DNA of 45,926 nt, from positions 1 to 45,926 of the forward strand of contig NZ_JAGOPN010000031.1 of NCBI RefSeq assembly GCF_017991995.1, given 5' to 3'. Shown here piece after piece: positions 1 to 8,556 of this stretch. The position numbers and the translations under genes are program-made. This DNA is from Pseudacidovorax sp. Its GTDB lineage: Bacteria; Pseudomonadota; Gammaproteobacteria; Burkholderiales; Burkholderiaceae_C. A model generated the notes under the pieces. That model worked only from the letters and a program-made list of their open reading frames with translations, was not told the DNA's origin and searched no databases. The first letter of the stretch is position 1, and each line of letters starts with the position of its first letter.

Positions 1-21
1 GCCCACCGCCCACCGCCCACC

Positions 22-1206
22 ATGTTCGCCCTGCTCCGCACCCACGCCAGCCTGCGCCTGCTCTTCATCGGCCAGGCGCTCTACTGGTCCTGCTCCATCA
101 TCGGCATCGCCCTGACCGCGCTGGTCGGCGCCAGGCTGGCGCCGCTGCCCTGGCTGGCGACGCTGCCGCTGGCGCTGCTGGTGGCCGGCAACCTGGTCGC
201 CGTGCGACCGTTGGCGGCGGCCATGCAGCGCCACGGCCGGCGGCGGGTGCTGGTGGCCGGTGCGCTGGTCGGCGTGGCGGGCGGCCTCACGGCCTGCCTG
301 GCCATCGTGGCGGACAGCTTCGTGCTGTTCGGCCTTGGCACTGCGGGCGTGGGCGTGTACCAGGCTTCGTCGGCCTATTACCGCTATGTCGCGCTGGAGG
401 CCGTCGAGGCCCAATGGCGCGGCCGCGCCGCCGCCTGCGTACTGGCCGGCGGCGTGTGCGCGGCCCTGTTCGCCCCGTCACTGGCGCTGGCCGCGCGGCA
501 GTGGCTGATCACGCCCTTCGCCGGCGCCTACCTGGCGATCGCCGGGCTGGCCGCCTTCGCCGCCCTGCTGCTGACCCGACTGCCTGAGGGCGCATCGGCC
601 ACCCGCACGGCCAGCCATGCGCCCGCCACCCGCTGGCGCACCCTGCTTTCGCGGCCCGCACTGCGCGCCGCCATCGTCATGACCGGCGTCGGCCACGGGC
701 TGATGATCCTGGTGATGAACGCCACGCCGCTGGCCATGGCGGACTGCGGCTTCGCCGTCGAATCGTCGGCACGGGTGATCCAGTGGCATGTGCTGGGCAT
801 GTTCCTGCCCGCCTTCTTCGCCGGCGGCCTGGTGGACCGGCATGGCAGCCGCCGGGTGGCGGCCGTGGGCATCGCCGTGCTGGTGGCCAGCGCGGCGCTC
901 GCGCTCTCGGGCGTGGCGCTGGCGCAGTTCGTGGCCAGTTCGCTGCTGCTGGGCATCGGCTGGAGCCTGATGATCGTGGCCGGCACCACGCTGCTGACCG
1001 AGGCACATGCGCCTGCGGAGCGGGCCGGCGCCCAGTCGCTGATGGAATTCGCCAACGGCGGCACGGCGGCGGCGATGTCCTTCGCCTCAGGTGCGCTGCA
1101 GGCGGGCATCGGCTGGACGGCGATCAATGCCGCGATGCTGCCGATGCTGGCCGGGGCCGCCTGGCTGCTGTGGTCGACCCGGCCGGCGCTGCTTCGCCCG
1201 GCCTGA
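22..1206 (+). CDS. MFS transporter
   Basis: A 394-residue, almost wholly hydrophobic protein with about twelve predicted membrane helices, the usual size of a major facilitator superfamily permease. Two MFS loop motifs are visible: a basic cytoplasmic loop near residues 69-76 (MQRHGRRR) and its repeat in the second half (GGLVDRHGSRR, about residues 267-277), as expected for the two six-helix halves. It should sit in the inner membrane and exchange a small solute, but nothing in the sequence tells the substrate. The ATG at 22 follows a triple GCCCACC repeat at the window edge, so its promoter and any upstream operon partner lie outside. It ends just before the stop of the convergent lgt. Family is firm, substrate unknown. 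Confidence 0.85.
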   Translation: MFALLRTHASLRLLFIGQALYWSCSIIGIALTALVGARLAPLPWLATLPLALLVAGNLVAVRPLAAAMQRHGRRRVLVAGALVGVAGGLTACLAIVADSFVLFGLGTAGVGVYQASSAYYRYVALEAVEAQWRGRAAACVLAGGVCAALFAPSLALAARQWLITPFAGAYLAIAGLAAFAALLLTRLPEGASATRTASHAPATRWRTLLSRPALRAAIVMTGVGHGLMILVMNATPLAMADCGFAVESSARVIQWHVLGMFLPAFFAGGLVDRHGSRRVAAVGIAVLVASAALALSGVALAQFVASSLLLGIGWSLMIVAGTTLLTEAHAPAERAGAQSLMEFANGGTAAAMSFASGALQAGIGWTAINAAMLPMLAGAAWLLWSTRPALLRPA

Positions 1207-1212
1207 ACCGGC

Positions 1213-2034
1213 TCAGGCGTGGGCCACGCGCGGCGGCTTCGGCGCCGTGGCGTACAACACGATGCCGGCCAGGATCATCGGCACGCACAGCCACTGGCCC
1301 ATGCTCATGTTCAGCGCCAGCAGGCCCAGGAAGTCGTCTGGCTCGCGGAAGTACTCGGCCACGAAGCGCATCACGCCGTAGCCCATCAGGAAGACCGCCG
1401 ACACGCGCCGCTCCAGCCGCGGCTTGCGCGCATACAGCCACAGGATCACGAACAGCAGCAGCCCTTCCAGCAGGAACTGGTAGATCTGCGACGGGTGCCG
1501 GGGCAGCATCGAGCCGCTCTGCGGAAACACCATGCCCCAGGGCAGCTCCGGCGGCGCGAAGCGGCCCCACAGCTCGCCGTTGATGAAGTTGCCCACGCGG
1601 CCGGCCGCCAGGCCCGTCGGCACGCAGGGTGCCACGAAGTCCATCAGCTGCCAGAAGCGCCGCCCACGCGCCCGTGCGAACCAGGCCATGGCCGCGATCA
1701 CGCCGATCAGGCCGCCATGGAAGCTCATGCCGCCGCGCCAGACCATGAAGATCTCCAGCGGGTTCGACAGGTAGTAGCCCGGCTTGTAGAACAGGCAGTA
1801 GCCCAGCCGGCCGCCCACGATCACGCCCAGCACACCGAAGAAGAGGATGTCCTCCACGTCCTTGCGCGTCCAGGCCGCGCTGCCCGTCATCGAGGCGAAG
1901 GGCTCGTGGCGCAGCCGCCGTGTGCCCAGGAAGAAGAACAGGCCGAATGCCGCGAGGTAGGTCAGGCCGTACCAGTGCACGGCAAGCGGGCCGATCTGCA
2001 GGGCGACCGGGTCGATATGGGGGTACATCAGCAT
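1213..2034 (-). CDS. lgt: prolipoprotein diacylglyceryl transferase
   Basis: Lgt moves a diacylglyceryl group from phosphatidylglycerol to the lipobox cysteine of prolipoproteins in the inner membrane, the first step of lipoprotein maturation. With the ATG at 2034 the protein has 273 residues, normal for the family, and begins with the expected [13 protein letters not shown] / HWYGL segment. The family signature is present at about 146-157 ([13 protein letters not shown] region, with the essential Arg and Asn), as are the conserved His at about 106 in MSFHGGL and the RHPSQIY and AEYFREP motifs. The open frame runs back to 2208, but the extra N-terminus is arginine-rich and unlike the family; an ATG at 2043 is the only close alternative. 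Several lipoproteins in this window (27-34 kb) would be its substrates. Confidence 0.95.
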   Translation of the reverse strand: MLMYPHIDPVALQIGPLAVHWYGLTYLAAFGLFFFLGTRRLRHEPFASMTGSAAWTRKDVEDILFFGVLGVIVGGRLGYCLFYKPGYYLSNPLEIFMVWRGGMSFHGGLIGVIAAMAWFARARGRRFWQLMDFVAPCVPTGLAAGRVGNFINGELWGRFAPPELPWGMVFPQSGSMLPRHPSQIYQFLLEGLLLFVILWLYARKPRLERRVSAVFLMGYGVMRFVAEYFREPDDFLGLLALNMSMGQWLCVPMILAGIVLYATAPKPPRVAHA

Positions 2035-2213
2035 GGCGCGCATTGTGCCCGCCGCCCCATGGCGAGGCGGTGACGCGCCGTTGCGAATGCGTCTGATCGG
2101 CTGCCGCATCCGCATGCAGAACGCGGCGTGGGGGGCATTGCCCGCGGGCGTTTCGCCAAAGCGGGGGCCGGGCGGATACTCGCGGCGTTTTTGTCTTCGA
2201 AGAATCACACACC

Positions 2214-2708
2214 ATGCAGGGCAACCCCCAAGTCATCGACTACCTGAAGGACCTGCTGCGCGGCGAGCTCGCCGCCCGCGACCAGTACTTCATCCACTCC
2301 CGCAACTACGAAGACCAGGGGTTCGGCCGCCTCTACGAGCGCATCAACCACGAGATGCAGGAAGAGACCGAGCATGCCGACGCGCTGATGCGCCGCATCC
2401 TGATGCTCGGCGGCAGGCCCGACATGAGCCCCAAGGCCTTCACCCCCGGCCTGACTGTCGAAGAGATGCTGCGCAAGGACCTCGACACCGAGTACGAGGT
2501 ACGCGACGCGCTGCGCAAGGGCGCCGCCCTGTGCGAGAGCGTGGGCGACTACGTCAGCCGCGACATCCTGGTCTCGCAGCTGCACGACACCGAAGAAGAC
2601 CACGCCTACTGGCTCGAGAAGCAGTTGGGCCTGATCGACAAGATCGGCCTGCCCAACTACCTGCAGTCGCAGATGGGCGAAGGCGACTCCGCCACCTCGG
2701 CCGGCTGA
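2214..2708 (+). CDS. bfr: bacterioferritin subunit (haem Met replaced by Thr)
   Basis: A 164-residue four-helix-bundle ferritin that oxidises and stores iron in a 24-mer shell in the cytoplasm. Aligned by eye to E. coli Bfr, all six ferroxidase ligands are kept: E18, E51, H54, E93, E127 and H130. The residue at position 52, normally the Met that ligates the inter-subunit haem, is Thr here (EETEHAD). Haem-free subunits of this kind are known in organisms with two Bfr paralogues, such as Pseudomonas and Neisseria, where they co-assemble with a haem-binding partner; whether a second copy exists here lies outside the window. It is divergent from lgt across 179 bases and its stop abuts the stop of the convergent LysR gene. 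Confidence 0.93.
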   Translation: MQGNPQVIDYLKDLLRGELAARDQYFIHSRNYEDQGFGRLYERINHEMQEETEHADALMRRILMLGGRPDMSPKAFTPGLTVEEMLRKDLDTEYEVRDALRKGAALCESVGDYVSRDILVSQLHDTEEDHAYWLEKQLGLIDKIGLPNYLQSQMGEGDSATSAG

Positions 2709-3656
2709 TCAGCCCGCCCCGCCGGCCTCGGCCCGCGTCCGCAGGAAGCGGACGAAGCGCGCCAGGGCCGGTGGCTGCCGCTCCGCCAGCCACACCAGGC
2801 TGGTTTCGCAGGACGGCAGCCTCACCTTCTTCCCTCCCCGCTCCTTCAGTTCCTCCGCCCGCCGGTAGACCACGCCGGCGCGGCTGAACGCCGTCACGCT
2901 GGCCGGCACCCAGGCCACGCCCAGGCCACCGGAGACCAGGTTGACGATGGTCTGCATCTGGATCGCCTCCTGCGCCACGCGCGGGCGGCGGCCATGGGCG
3001 GCGTAGAGCTCGATCACCGCGTCGTGCACGCCGGGCAGGATGCGACGGGGAAACAGCACCAACGGCTCCTCCATGACCGCCGAGAGCGCCGGACGGGCCT
3101 GCTGTGCCAGCGCATGGCCCGCCGGCAACGCCAGCACCAGCGGCTCCTGCGCCACCGCCAGCCGCGCCAGCCCGGCGGGCGCGGTGCCGGGCGGATGCAG
3201 CAGCAGGCCGGCATCGATGTCGCCGCGCGCCAGGGATTCCAGCTGCACGTCGCCGGTGGCCTCGACCAGTTCCAGCGCCACCTGCGGGCTGTGCTCGCGA
3301 AAGTCGCGCACCCAGCCGGGCAGCCGGTCGAAACCGATGGTGGAGACAAAGGCCAGGCGCACCCGTCCAGCCTCGCCCGAGTCCGCCGCACGCGCCCGTG
3401 CGGGCAACGACCGCGCCTGGGCCAGCAGGGCCCGCACCTCGGGCACCAGCGCCTCGCCCGCGGACGTGAGCGCCACGCGCCGACGCGTGCGGTCGAAGAG
3501 CTGCACGCCCAGCGTGCGCTCCAGCTGGGCGATGGCCTGGGTGACGGGGGGCTGGGTCATGTGCAGCCGCTGCGCCGCGCGGCCGAAGTGCAGTTCGTCG
3601 GCCACGGCCAGGAACTGCCGCCAGGCGCGCAACTCGATCGGAGCCTCTTCCTTCAT
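2709..3656 (-). CDS. LysR-family transcriptional regulator
   Basis: A 315-residue LysR-type regulator. Residues about 8-66 form the winged helix-turn-helix ([20 protein letters not shown], then [19 protein letters not shown]), and the rest is the two-lobed periplasmic-binding-protein-like effector domain. The gene is divergent from ilvD with a 97-base gap that contains inverted repeats fitting a LysR site. Classic LysR logic suggests autoregulation and possibly control of ilvD, but the co-inducer cannot be read from sequence. The start ATG at 3656 gives the standard N-terminus about eight residues ahead of the HTH domain. Confidence 0.92.
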   Translation of the reverse strand: MKEEAPIELRAWRQFLAVADELHFGRAAQRLHMTQPPVTQAIAQLERTLGVQLFDRTRRRVALTSAGEALVPEVRALLAQARSLPARARAADSGEAGRVRLAFVSTIGFDRLPGWVRDFREHSPQVALELVEATGDVQLESLARGDIDAGLLLHPPGTAPAGLARLAVAQEPLVLALPAGHALAQQARPALSAVMEEPLVLFPRRILPGVHDAVIELYAAHGRRPRVAQEAIQMQTIVNLVSGGLGVAWVPASVTAFSRAGVVYRRAEELKERGGKKVRLPSCETSLVWLAERQPPALARFVRFLRTRAEAGGAG

Positions 3657-3688
3657 TCGGCCAGCATATCAATCTGCTCGCCAAATAG

Positions 3689-3703
3689 GATTGGAAGCAA
3701 TCA
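3689..3703. promoter_or_regulatory. candidate LysR operator between LysR gene and ilvD
   Basis: The inverted repeat GATTG-N4-CAATC at 3689-3702 sits mid-way between the two divergent starts and also satisfies the loose T-N11-A LysR rule (3691 to 3703). A further CAATC at 3670-3674 pairs with the same GATTG half, so there may be two overlapping dyads. The binding role is inferred only from position and symmetry. Confidence 0.4.
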
Positions 3704-3753
3704 GACGCCCGGTCGAGAATCGCCGCCACCCACGAACCGCGGAGACACGCCCC

Positions 3754-5445
3754 ATGGCCACCCAACCGATCAAGATCAACCGTCGCAGCGCCAACATCAC
3801 CGAAGGCAAGAGCCGCGCGCCCAACCGCTCGATGTACTACGCCATCGGCTACGAGGCCGACGACTTCGCCAAGCCCATGGTCGGCGTGGCCAACGGCCAC
3901 AGCACCATCACGCCCTGCAATGCCGGCCTGCAGAAGCTGGCCGACGCGGCGGTGGCCGGCATCGAGGAAGCCGGCGGCAACGCCCAGATCTTCGGCACGC
4001 CCACCATCTCCGACGGCATGGCCATGGGCACCGAGGGCATGAAGTACTCGCTGGTCAGTCGCGAAGTCATCAGCGACTGCATCGAGACCTGCGTGCAGGG
4101 CCAGTGGATGGACGGTGTGCTGGTGGTCGGCGGCTGCGACAAGAACATGCCCGGCGGCATGATGGGCATGCTGCGCGCCAACGTGCCGGCCATCTACGTC
4201 TACGGCGGCACCATCCTGCCCGGTCACTACAAGGGCCAGGACCTGAACATCGTGAGCGTCTTCGAGGCCGTGGGCCAGAACGCCGCGGGCAACATGAGCG
4301 ACGAGGACCTGCTGCAGATCGAGCGCCGCGCCATCCCCGGCACCGGCTCCTGCGGCGGCATGTACACGGCCAACACCATGAGCTCGTCCTTCGAGGCGCT
4401 GGGCATGAGCCTGCCCTACTCGTCGACCATGGCCAACCCGCACGACGAGACGCAGAACTCGGCCAGGGAATCGGCCAAGGTGCTGATCGAGGCCATCAAG
4501 CGCGACCTCAAGCCGCGCGACATCGTCACCCGCAAGGCCATCGAGAACGCCGTGTCGGTCATCATGGCCACGGGCGGCTCGACCAACGCGGTGCTGCACT
4601 TCCTGGCCATCGCGCATGCGGCCGGCGTGGAATGGACCATCGACGACTTCGAGCGCATCCGCCAGCGCGTGCCGGTCATCTGCGACCTCAAGCCCAGCGG
4701 CCGCTGGCTGGCCGTCGACCTGCACCGCGCGGGCGGCATTCCGCAGGTCATGAAGCTGCTGCTCAACGCCGGCCTGCTGCATGGCGACTGCATCACCATC
4801 ACCGGCAAGACCATCGCCGAGACGCTCAAGGACGTGCCCGACGTGCCGCCCAACCCCGAGGTGATCCGGCCCATCGACCAGCCGCTGTATGCGCAGGGCC
4901 ACCTGGCCATCCTGAAGGGCAACCTGAGCCCCGAGGGCGCTGTCGCCAAGATCACCGGCCTCAAGAACCCCGCCATCACCGGCCCGGCCCGCGTGTTCGA
5001 GGACGAGCAGTCGGCGCTGCAGGCCATCCTGGCCGGCAAGATCCAGGCGGGCGACGTGATGGTCCTGCGCTACCTGGGCCCCAAGGGCGGCCCCGGCATG
5101 CCCGAGATGCTGGCGCCCACCGGCGCGCTGATCGGCGCCGGCCTGGGCGAGAGCGTGGGCCTGATCACCGACGGCCGCTTCTCCGGCGGCACCTGGGGCA
5201 TGGTGGTGGGCCACGTGGCACCCGAGGCCGCGGCCGGCGGCACCATCGCACTGGTGAACGAGGGCGACTCCATCACCATCGACGCCACCACGCTGCGCCT
5301 GGAACTGAACGTGCCCGAGGAAGAGATCGCCCGCCGCCGCGCCGCCTGGAAGGCGCCGGCGCCGCGCTACACCCGCGGCGTGCAGGCCAAGTTCGCCTTC
5401 AACGCGTCCAGCGCCAGCCTGGGCGCGGTGCTCGACCGGTTCTGA
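3754..5445 (+). CDS. ilvD: dihydroxy-acid dehydratase
   Basis: IlvD dehydrates 2,3-dihydroxy-isovalerate and 2,3-dihydroxy-3-methylvalerate to the keto acids, the third shared step of valine and isoleucine synthesis. With the ATG at 3754 the protein is 563 residues, the length of the shorter IlvD class. Three cluster cysteines are visible: C55 (TPCNAGL), C128 (GCDKNMPGG) and C200 ([12 protein letters not shown]), the arrangement typical of [2Fe-2S] dehydratases. The DK pair after C128 supplies the metal-site Asp and the Lys. The open frame extends far upstream through the antisense of the LysR gene, but homology starts at MATQPIKIN. No other branched-chain gene is adjacent, so it is probably a single-gene unit. 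Confidence 0.96.
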   Translation: MATQPIKINRRSANITEGKSRAPNRSMYYAIGYEADDFAKPMVGVANGHSTITPCNAGLQKLADAAVAGIEEAGGNAQIFGTPTISDGMAMGTEGMKYSLVSREVISDCIETCVQGQWMDGVLVVGGCDKNMPGGMMGMLRANVPAIYVYGGTILPGHYKGQDLNIVSVFEAVGQNAAGNMSDEDLLQIERRAIPGTGSCGGMYTANTMSSSFEALGMSLPYSSTMANPHDETQNSARESAKVLIEAIKRDLKPRDIVTRKAIENAVSVIMATGGSTNAVLHFLAIAHAAGVEWTIDDFERIRQRVPVICDLKPSGRWLAVDLHRAGGIPQVMKLLLNAGLLHGDCITITGKTIAETLKDVPDVPPNPEVIRPIDQPLYAQGHLAILKGNLSPEGAVAKITGLKNPAITGPARVFEDEQSALQAILAGKIQAGDVMVLRYLGPKGGPGMPEMLAPTGALIGAGLGESVGLITDGRFSGGTWGMVVGHVAPEAAAGGTIALVNEGDSITIDATTLRLELNVPEEEIARRRAAWKAPAPRYTRGVQAKFAFNASSASLGAVLDRF

Positions 5446-5504
5446 CCACGCCCCTGCGCCCGCGCCGGAGAGGCGCCGCGGGACGGGCATCCTCCATATG
5501 AGGG

Positions 5505-6749
5505 ATGGCACCGCATGGGATGGCTGCAAAGCTTCGGGCACCTCGAAGCACCGCGCGGCCCACTCCCATGCCAGCCTCCGCCACCCATTGCCCCGACACC
5601 GGCACGGCCGATGCGCTGTCGCCTGCGGCCCAGATCGAACTGATCGCCCTGCTCTACGAGGGCGCCATCTCGGCCAGGGGCTGGACCGACGCGCTGCGGC
5701 GGCTCGCCCAGCTCACGGGCTCGGCCCAGTCGCACCTGCTGGTCTGGGACCACCGGGACAACCGCTTCCGCATCTGCGAGGGCTTCTGCGACGACCCCGA
5801 TGCCCGGCTGCGGTTCCTGACGGAATACAACGCCGAGTTCCAGACCATCGACCCGTCCAAGCTGGTGGCGGACCGCGTCGCGCAAGGCACGGTCTACCAG
5901 GACCACCGCAACCTCGGCCGCTTCGTCATCGACAAATCACCCTTCTACGGCGACTTCTTCCACCGCTATGGCCTGCACGCAAACATGGCGTCGCGGCTGG
6001 CCAAGCATGACGACATCGAATACGTGCTCTCGTTCCAGCGGGAACGCCTGCACGGCCACTACCGGCCGCGCGACGAGGCCGTGCTGCTCGAGGTGATGCC
6101 GCACCTGATCCGCGCGGCCCGGCTGCGGCTGGAGTTCAGCCGCCTGGACGACCAGGCCCGCCTGAGCGCCGCCGCGCTGGACCGGCTGAGCTTTCCGGTA
6201 CTGGTGGTGGACGCGGCCGGCGCACCGGCGCTGTGCAACAGCCTGGGCCGAACCTGGCTGGAGACGCCGGAGTGCGCACTGCGAAAGAGCACCCAGTCAC
6301 CCGACCGACAGCGCCTGGTCAAGGTGCTGCGCAGCGCCTGCGGGGTGGAGGGGCGGCGGCGCCCATCGGGCGTCGTGCTGGGCCGGCGCGGACCCGATGG
6401 CACCGGACCCGACCATGCGCTGGCCATTCCGCTGCAGGAGCGCGATGGCGCGGGCACCACGCCGCTGTGCCTGCTGGTCATCCAGGGACCGCGCTGGGCG
6501 ACGGTCCACCTCGACGGCGTGCTGCGCGACCTCTTCGGCCTCTCGCCGGCGGAAAGCCGGCTGGCGCGACTGCTGTTCGAGGAGCATTCGATGCAGGACG
6601 CCGCGGAGCGCGTGTGCATCTCCATCGCCACGGCCCGCACCCAGCTCAAGTCGATCTTCGCCAAGACCCAGTTGCGGCGGCAGACCGAACTGATCCGGCT
6701 GCTCTCCCGCCTGTCGGTGGTGGGCCAGGGCGACCCCGCGGGACGGTGA
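5505..6749 (+). CDS. LuxR-type transcriptional regulator
   Basis: Up to 414 residues. The C-terminus (about 345-408) is a LuxR/FixJ helix-turn-helix: LFGLSPAESRLARLLFEE, then a recognition region around SIATARTQLKSIFAKTQ. The N-terminal ~300 residues are soluble, with PAS/GAF-like patches (VLVVDAAGAPALCNSLG at about 226-242), but no phospho-acceptor receiver domain and no recognisable acyl-homoserine-lactone domain. It is therefore a one-component sensor-regulator with unknown signal. The start is uncertain: ATGs at 5505, 5520 and 5568 are all in frame, none with a well-spaced ribosome site; 5505 is simply the longest. It stands alone between ilvD and a convergent small gene. Confidence 0.8.
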   Translation: MAPHGMAAKLRAPRSTARPTPMPASATHCPDTGTADALSPAAQIELIALLYEGAISARGWTDALRRLAQLTGSAQSHLLVWDHRDNRFRICEGFCDDPDARLRFLTEYNAEFQTIDPSKLVADRVAQGTVYQDHRNLGRFVIDKSPFYGDFFHRYGLHANMASRLAKHDDIEYVLSFQRERLHGHYRPRDEAVLLEVMPHLIRAARLRLEFSRLDDQARLSAAALDRLSFPVLVVDAAGAPALCNSLGRTWLETPECALRKSTQSPDRQRLVKVLRSACGVEGRRRPSGVVLGRRGPDGTGPDHALAIPLQERDGAGTTPLCLLVIQGPRWATVHLDGVLRDLFGLSPAESRLARLLFEEHSMQDAAERVCISIATARTQLKSIFAKTQLRRQTELIRLLSRLSVVGQGDPAGR

Positions 6750-6859
6750 TGGCGCCGCGGCGCGCGTGCACCCCGCGGCAGGCCTGTGCCCCATCCTTTC
6801 ACGGCGTGTGGACAAACCCGACGTAGCCCGGCAGCCAGGATCGGGCCATCAAGGCCTCC

Positions 6860-7120
6860 TCAGGGCTTGCGGCGCGCGGCGCTCCGGGCGCGCGTCGTGA
6901 GACCCAGCACATCGCGCTGGCGGTCGATCCGCGCCTGCTTGCGCGCGTCGTCACGTTCCATCGCCCGGCGTGCGGTGTAGCCCGACCAATCCGCGAAAGC
7001 CCACCACAGCATCGCGGCCGGAAAGGGCAACAGTACGATCCACCACGCGAGCCCGGCGAAGAAGCCGACCGCGAAGTACTTCAACCCGATTGCCACCAAT
7101 CCCACGACCAACAGCCACAT
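6860..7120 (-). CDS. small Trp-rich membrane protein (TIGR04438 type)
   Basis: An 86-residue protein beginning MWLLVVGLVAIGLKY, with two membrane segments (about 1-18 and 23-42), then a WWAFADWSGYTARRAM segment and a charged, basic tail. The tryptophan pattern and layout match the small Trp-rich protein family that I know almost only from Burkholderiales; its function is unknown. I chose the ATG at 7120 because a GAGGAG ribosome site lies seven bases upstream; the longer open frame has no such site and is antisense to cytochrome c. It is divergent from the cytochrome c gene with an 79-base gap. Confidence 0.8.
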   Translation of the reverse strand: MWLLVVGLVAIGLKYFAVGFFAGLAWWIVLLPFPAAMLWWAFADWSGYTARRAMERDDARKQARIDRQRDVLGLTTRARSAARRKP

Positions 7121-7199
7121 GTTCCGCTCCTCGTTCCAACAGCCCGCCGCGCGACGCACGAGCCACATTGCAAACGACTGTAACGCCGTCACTGGGCGA

Positions 7200-7526
7200 A
7201 TGGCAGCTTCCGCGTCCGCGCTGCGCGCCGGGCTGATCGCCACCGCGGCGCTGGCCGGCCTGCTGCCTGCGGCCCATGCCGACCTGGCCCTGGCCACCAG
7301 CAAGGCCTGCATGGCCTGCCACACGGTGGACCGCAAGGTGATCGGCCCCGCCTTCAAGGACGTGGCCGCCCGCTACAAGGACCAGAAGGGCGCCGCGGAC
7401 ATGCTGGCCGCCAAGATCCTCAAGGGCGGCTCGGGCGCCTGGGGGCCGGTGCCCATGCCGGCCAACACGCAGGTCAGCGAGGCCGATGCGAAGAAGCTGG
7501 CCGCCTGGGTGCTGACGCTGAAGTAA
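7200..7526 (+). CDS. class I c-type cytochrome (c551/c552-like)
   Basis: A 108-residue monohaem cytochrome c exported to the periplasm. Residues 1-28 are a Sec signal peptide ending near AHA-D, giving a mature domain of about 80 residues, the size of the c551/c552 family. The haem motif CMACH is at 37-41 and the axial methionine is M86 in the GPVPMPAN loop. Such proteins carry electrons between the bc1 complex and terminal oxidases or nitrite reductases; no partner gene is adjacent. The ATG at 7200 is chosen because it puts the signal peptide at the N-terminus, although the ribosome site is weak. Confidence 0.9.
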   Translation: MAASASALRAGLIATAALAGLLPAAHADLALATSKACMACHTVDRKVIGPAFKDVAARYKDQKGAADMLAAKILKGGSGAWGPVPMPANTQVSEADAKKLAAWVLTLK

Positions 7527-7556
7527 GCCGCTCCCAGCCACACCGGCCGAGCGTGC

Positions 7557-8498
7557 TCAGCCCAGCGGCCGCGTGAGGTAGACCGCCTCGCGCCCCACGA
7601 TGGCGTCGCGCGTGGGCATGAAGACGGTGCAGCCGTCGCAGGGCGAGACGATGCGCCGCTCGCCGTCGGTGGCGATCAGCTCGTCCTTGGCGAAGGTCTC
7701 GAAGCCGACCAGGGGCCGCTCGAAGCGGAATTCCGGCGTGTGCACCATGTGCGTCTGCAGCAACTCGAAGCGGCGCTGCGGCGCAGGCGGCTGGCGCCCC
7801 TCGCGGGGCGCGATCAGGCCGAAATGGGCGATGAAGTCGTGCGCCACCTTCGTGGCCAGGTCCGCCGCGGACTGCGCGAAGTGCTGGCCGCACTCCACCA
7901 CCAGCGCCGTCTGCGGCCCGTCACCGTCCACGCCATGGCGGCCGTACTGGATCAGCGGCGTGCCCGACCCCAGGCCCTGCGGCATGACCAGGTGCACCGG
8001 CGGCAGGCCCAGCGCCACGGCCACGGCCGCATTGCGCGCATAGGCCGGGTAGACCCAGAAGGGCTGCACGTCCTGGCTGGTGGAGTGGATGTCCAGCACA
8101 TGGTCTGCCGCGTCGACCACGGCGCGCAGTTCGCGGGCGCGGCGCAGCTCGGGGCTGTCCTCGCTGCCGTCGAGCATCTCCGCGGACCAGATGCGGTTCA
8201 TGTTGTGCACCAGCTGGCGACTGTCGAAGGGCCGCTCGATGTCGAAGCTCTCGTAGGCCGCGACGTTGGAGAAGCTGATGGTCAGCGTGCCCTTGACGGG
8301 CCGCACGCCGCTGTCGAGCAGATGGGTGGCGGCCACCATGCCGCAGATCTCGTTGCCGTGGGTCAGGGCATTGACCAGCACATGCGGCCCGGGCTGGCCC
8401 GAGTCGAAGCGGTGCACATAGTCGATGCCGGTGTTGCCCTGCCGATAGGCGGAGAGGTCGCGCGGCAGGACCTCGAAGGTGGGATGTGGGGCGGTCAT
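7557..8498 (-). CDS. succinylglutamate desuccinylase / aspartoacylase family zinc deacylase
   Basis: A 313-residue M14-fold amidohydrolase of the AstE/AspA group, which cleaves N-acyl groups from amino acids. Zinc ligands are visible as H47 and E50 in THGNE and H138 in LDIHST; the substrate-carboxylate segment HNMNRIW is at 98-104 and the catalytic glutamate is E202 in VVECGQ. No astABCD arginine-degradation genes lie nearby, so the acyl-amino-acid substrate cannot be assigned. The gene lies 58 bases downstream of the SulP gene on the same strand and could be cotranscribed with it. Family is confident, specific reaction is not. Confidence 0.85.
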   Translation of the reverse strand: MTAPHPTFEVLPRDLSAYRQGNTGIDYVHRFDSGQPGPHVLVNALTHGNEICGMVAATHLLDSGVRPVKGTLTISFSNVAAYESFDIERPFDSRQLVHNMNRIWSAEMLDGSEDSPELRRARELRAVVDAADHVLDIHSTSQDVQPFWVYPAYARNAAVAVALGLPPVHLVMPQGLGSGTPLIQYGRHGVDGDGPQTALVVECGQHFAQSAADLATKVAHDFIAHFGLIAPREGRQPPAPQRRFELLQTHMVHTPEFRFERPLVGFETFAKDELIATDGERRIVSPCDGCTVFMPTRDAIVGREAVYLTRPLG

Positions 8499-8556
8499 CG
8501 GGGCATTGTGGGCGAGCCGGCCGAAGCCTGCTCGGCGCCGCGGGGCCCGTGGCCGC

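Noticed and set aside
1-21. Triple GCCCACC direct repeat at the left edge
   Set aside because: A short, GC-biased tandem at a window edge; no function can be argued.
2554-5541. A 995-codon open frame antisense to the LysR and ilvD genes
   Set aside because: It covers ilvD (563 residues with all three cluster cysteines) on the other strand, and its His/Gly/Ala-rich text is the usual shadow of a GC-rich gene.
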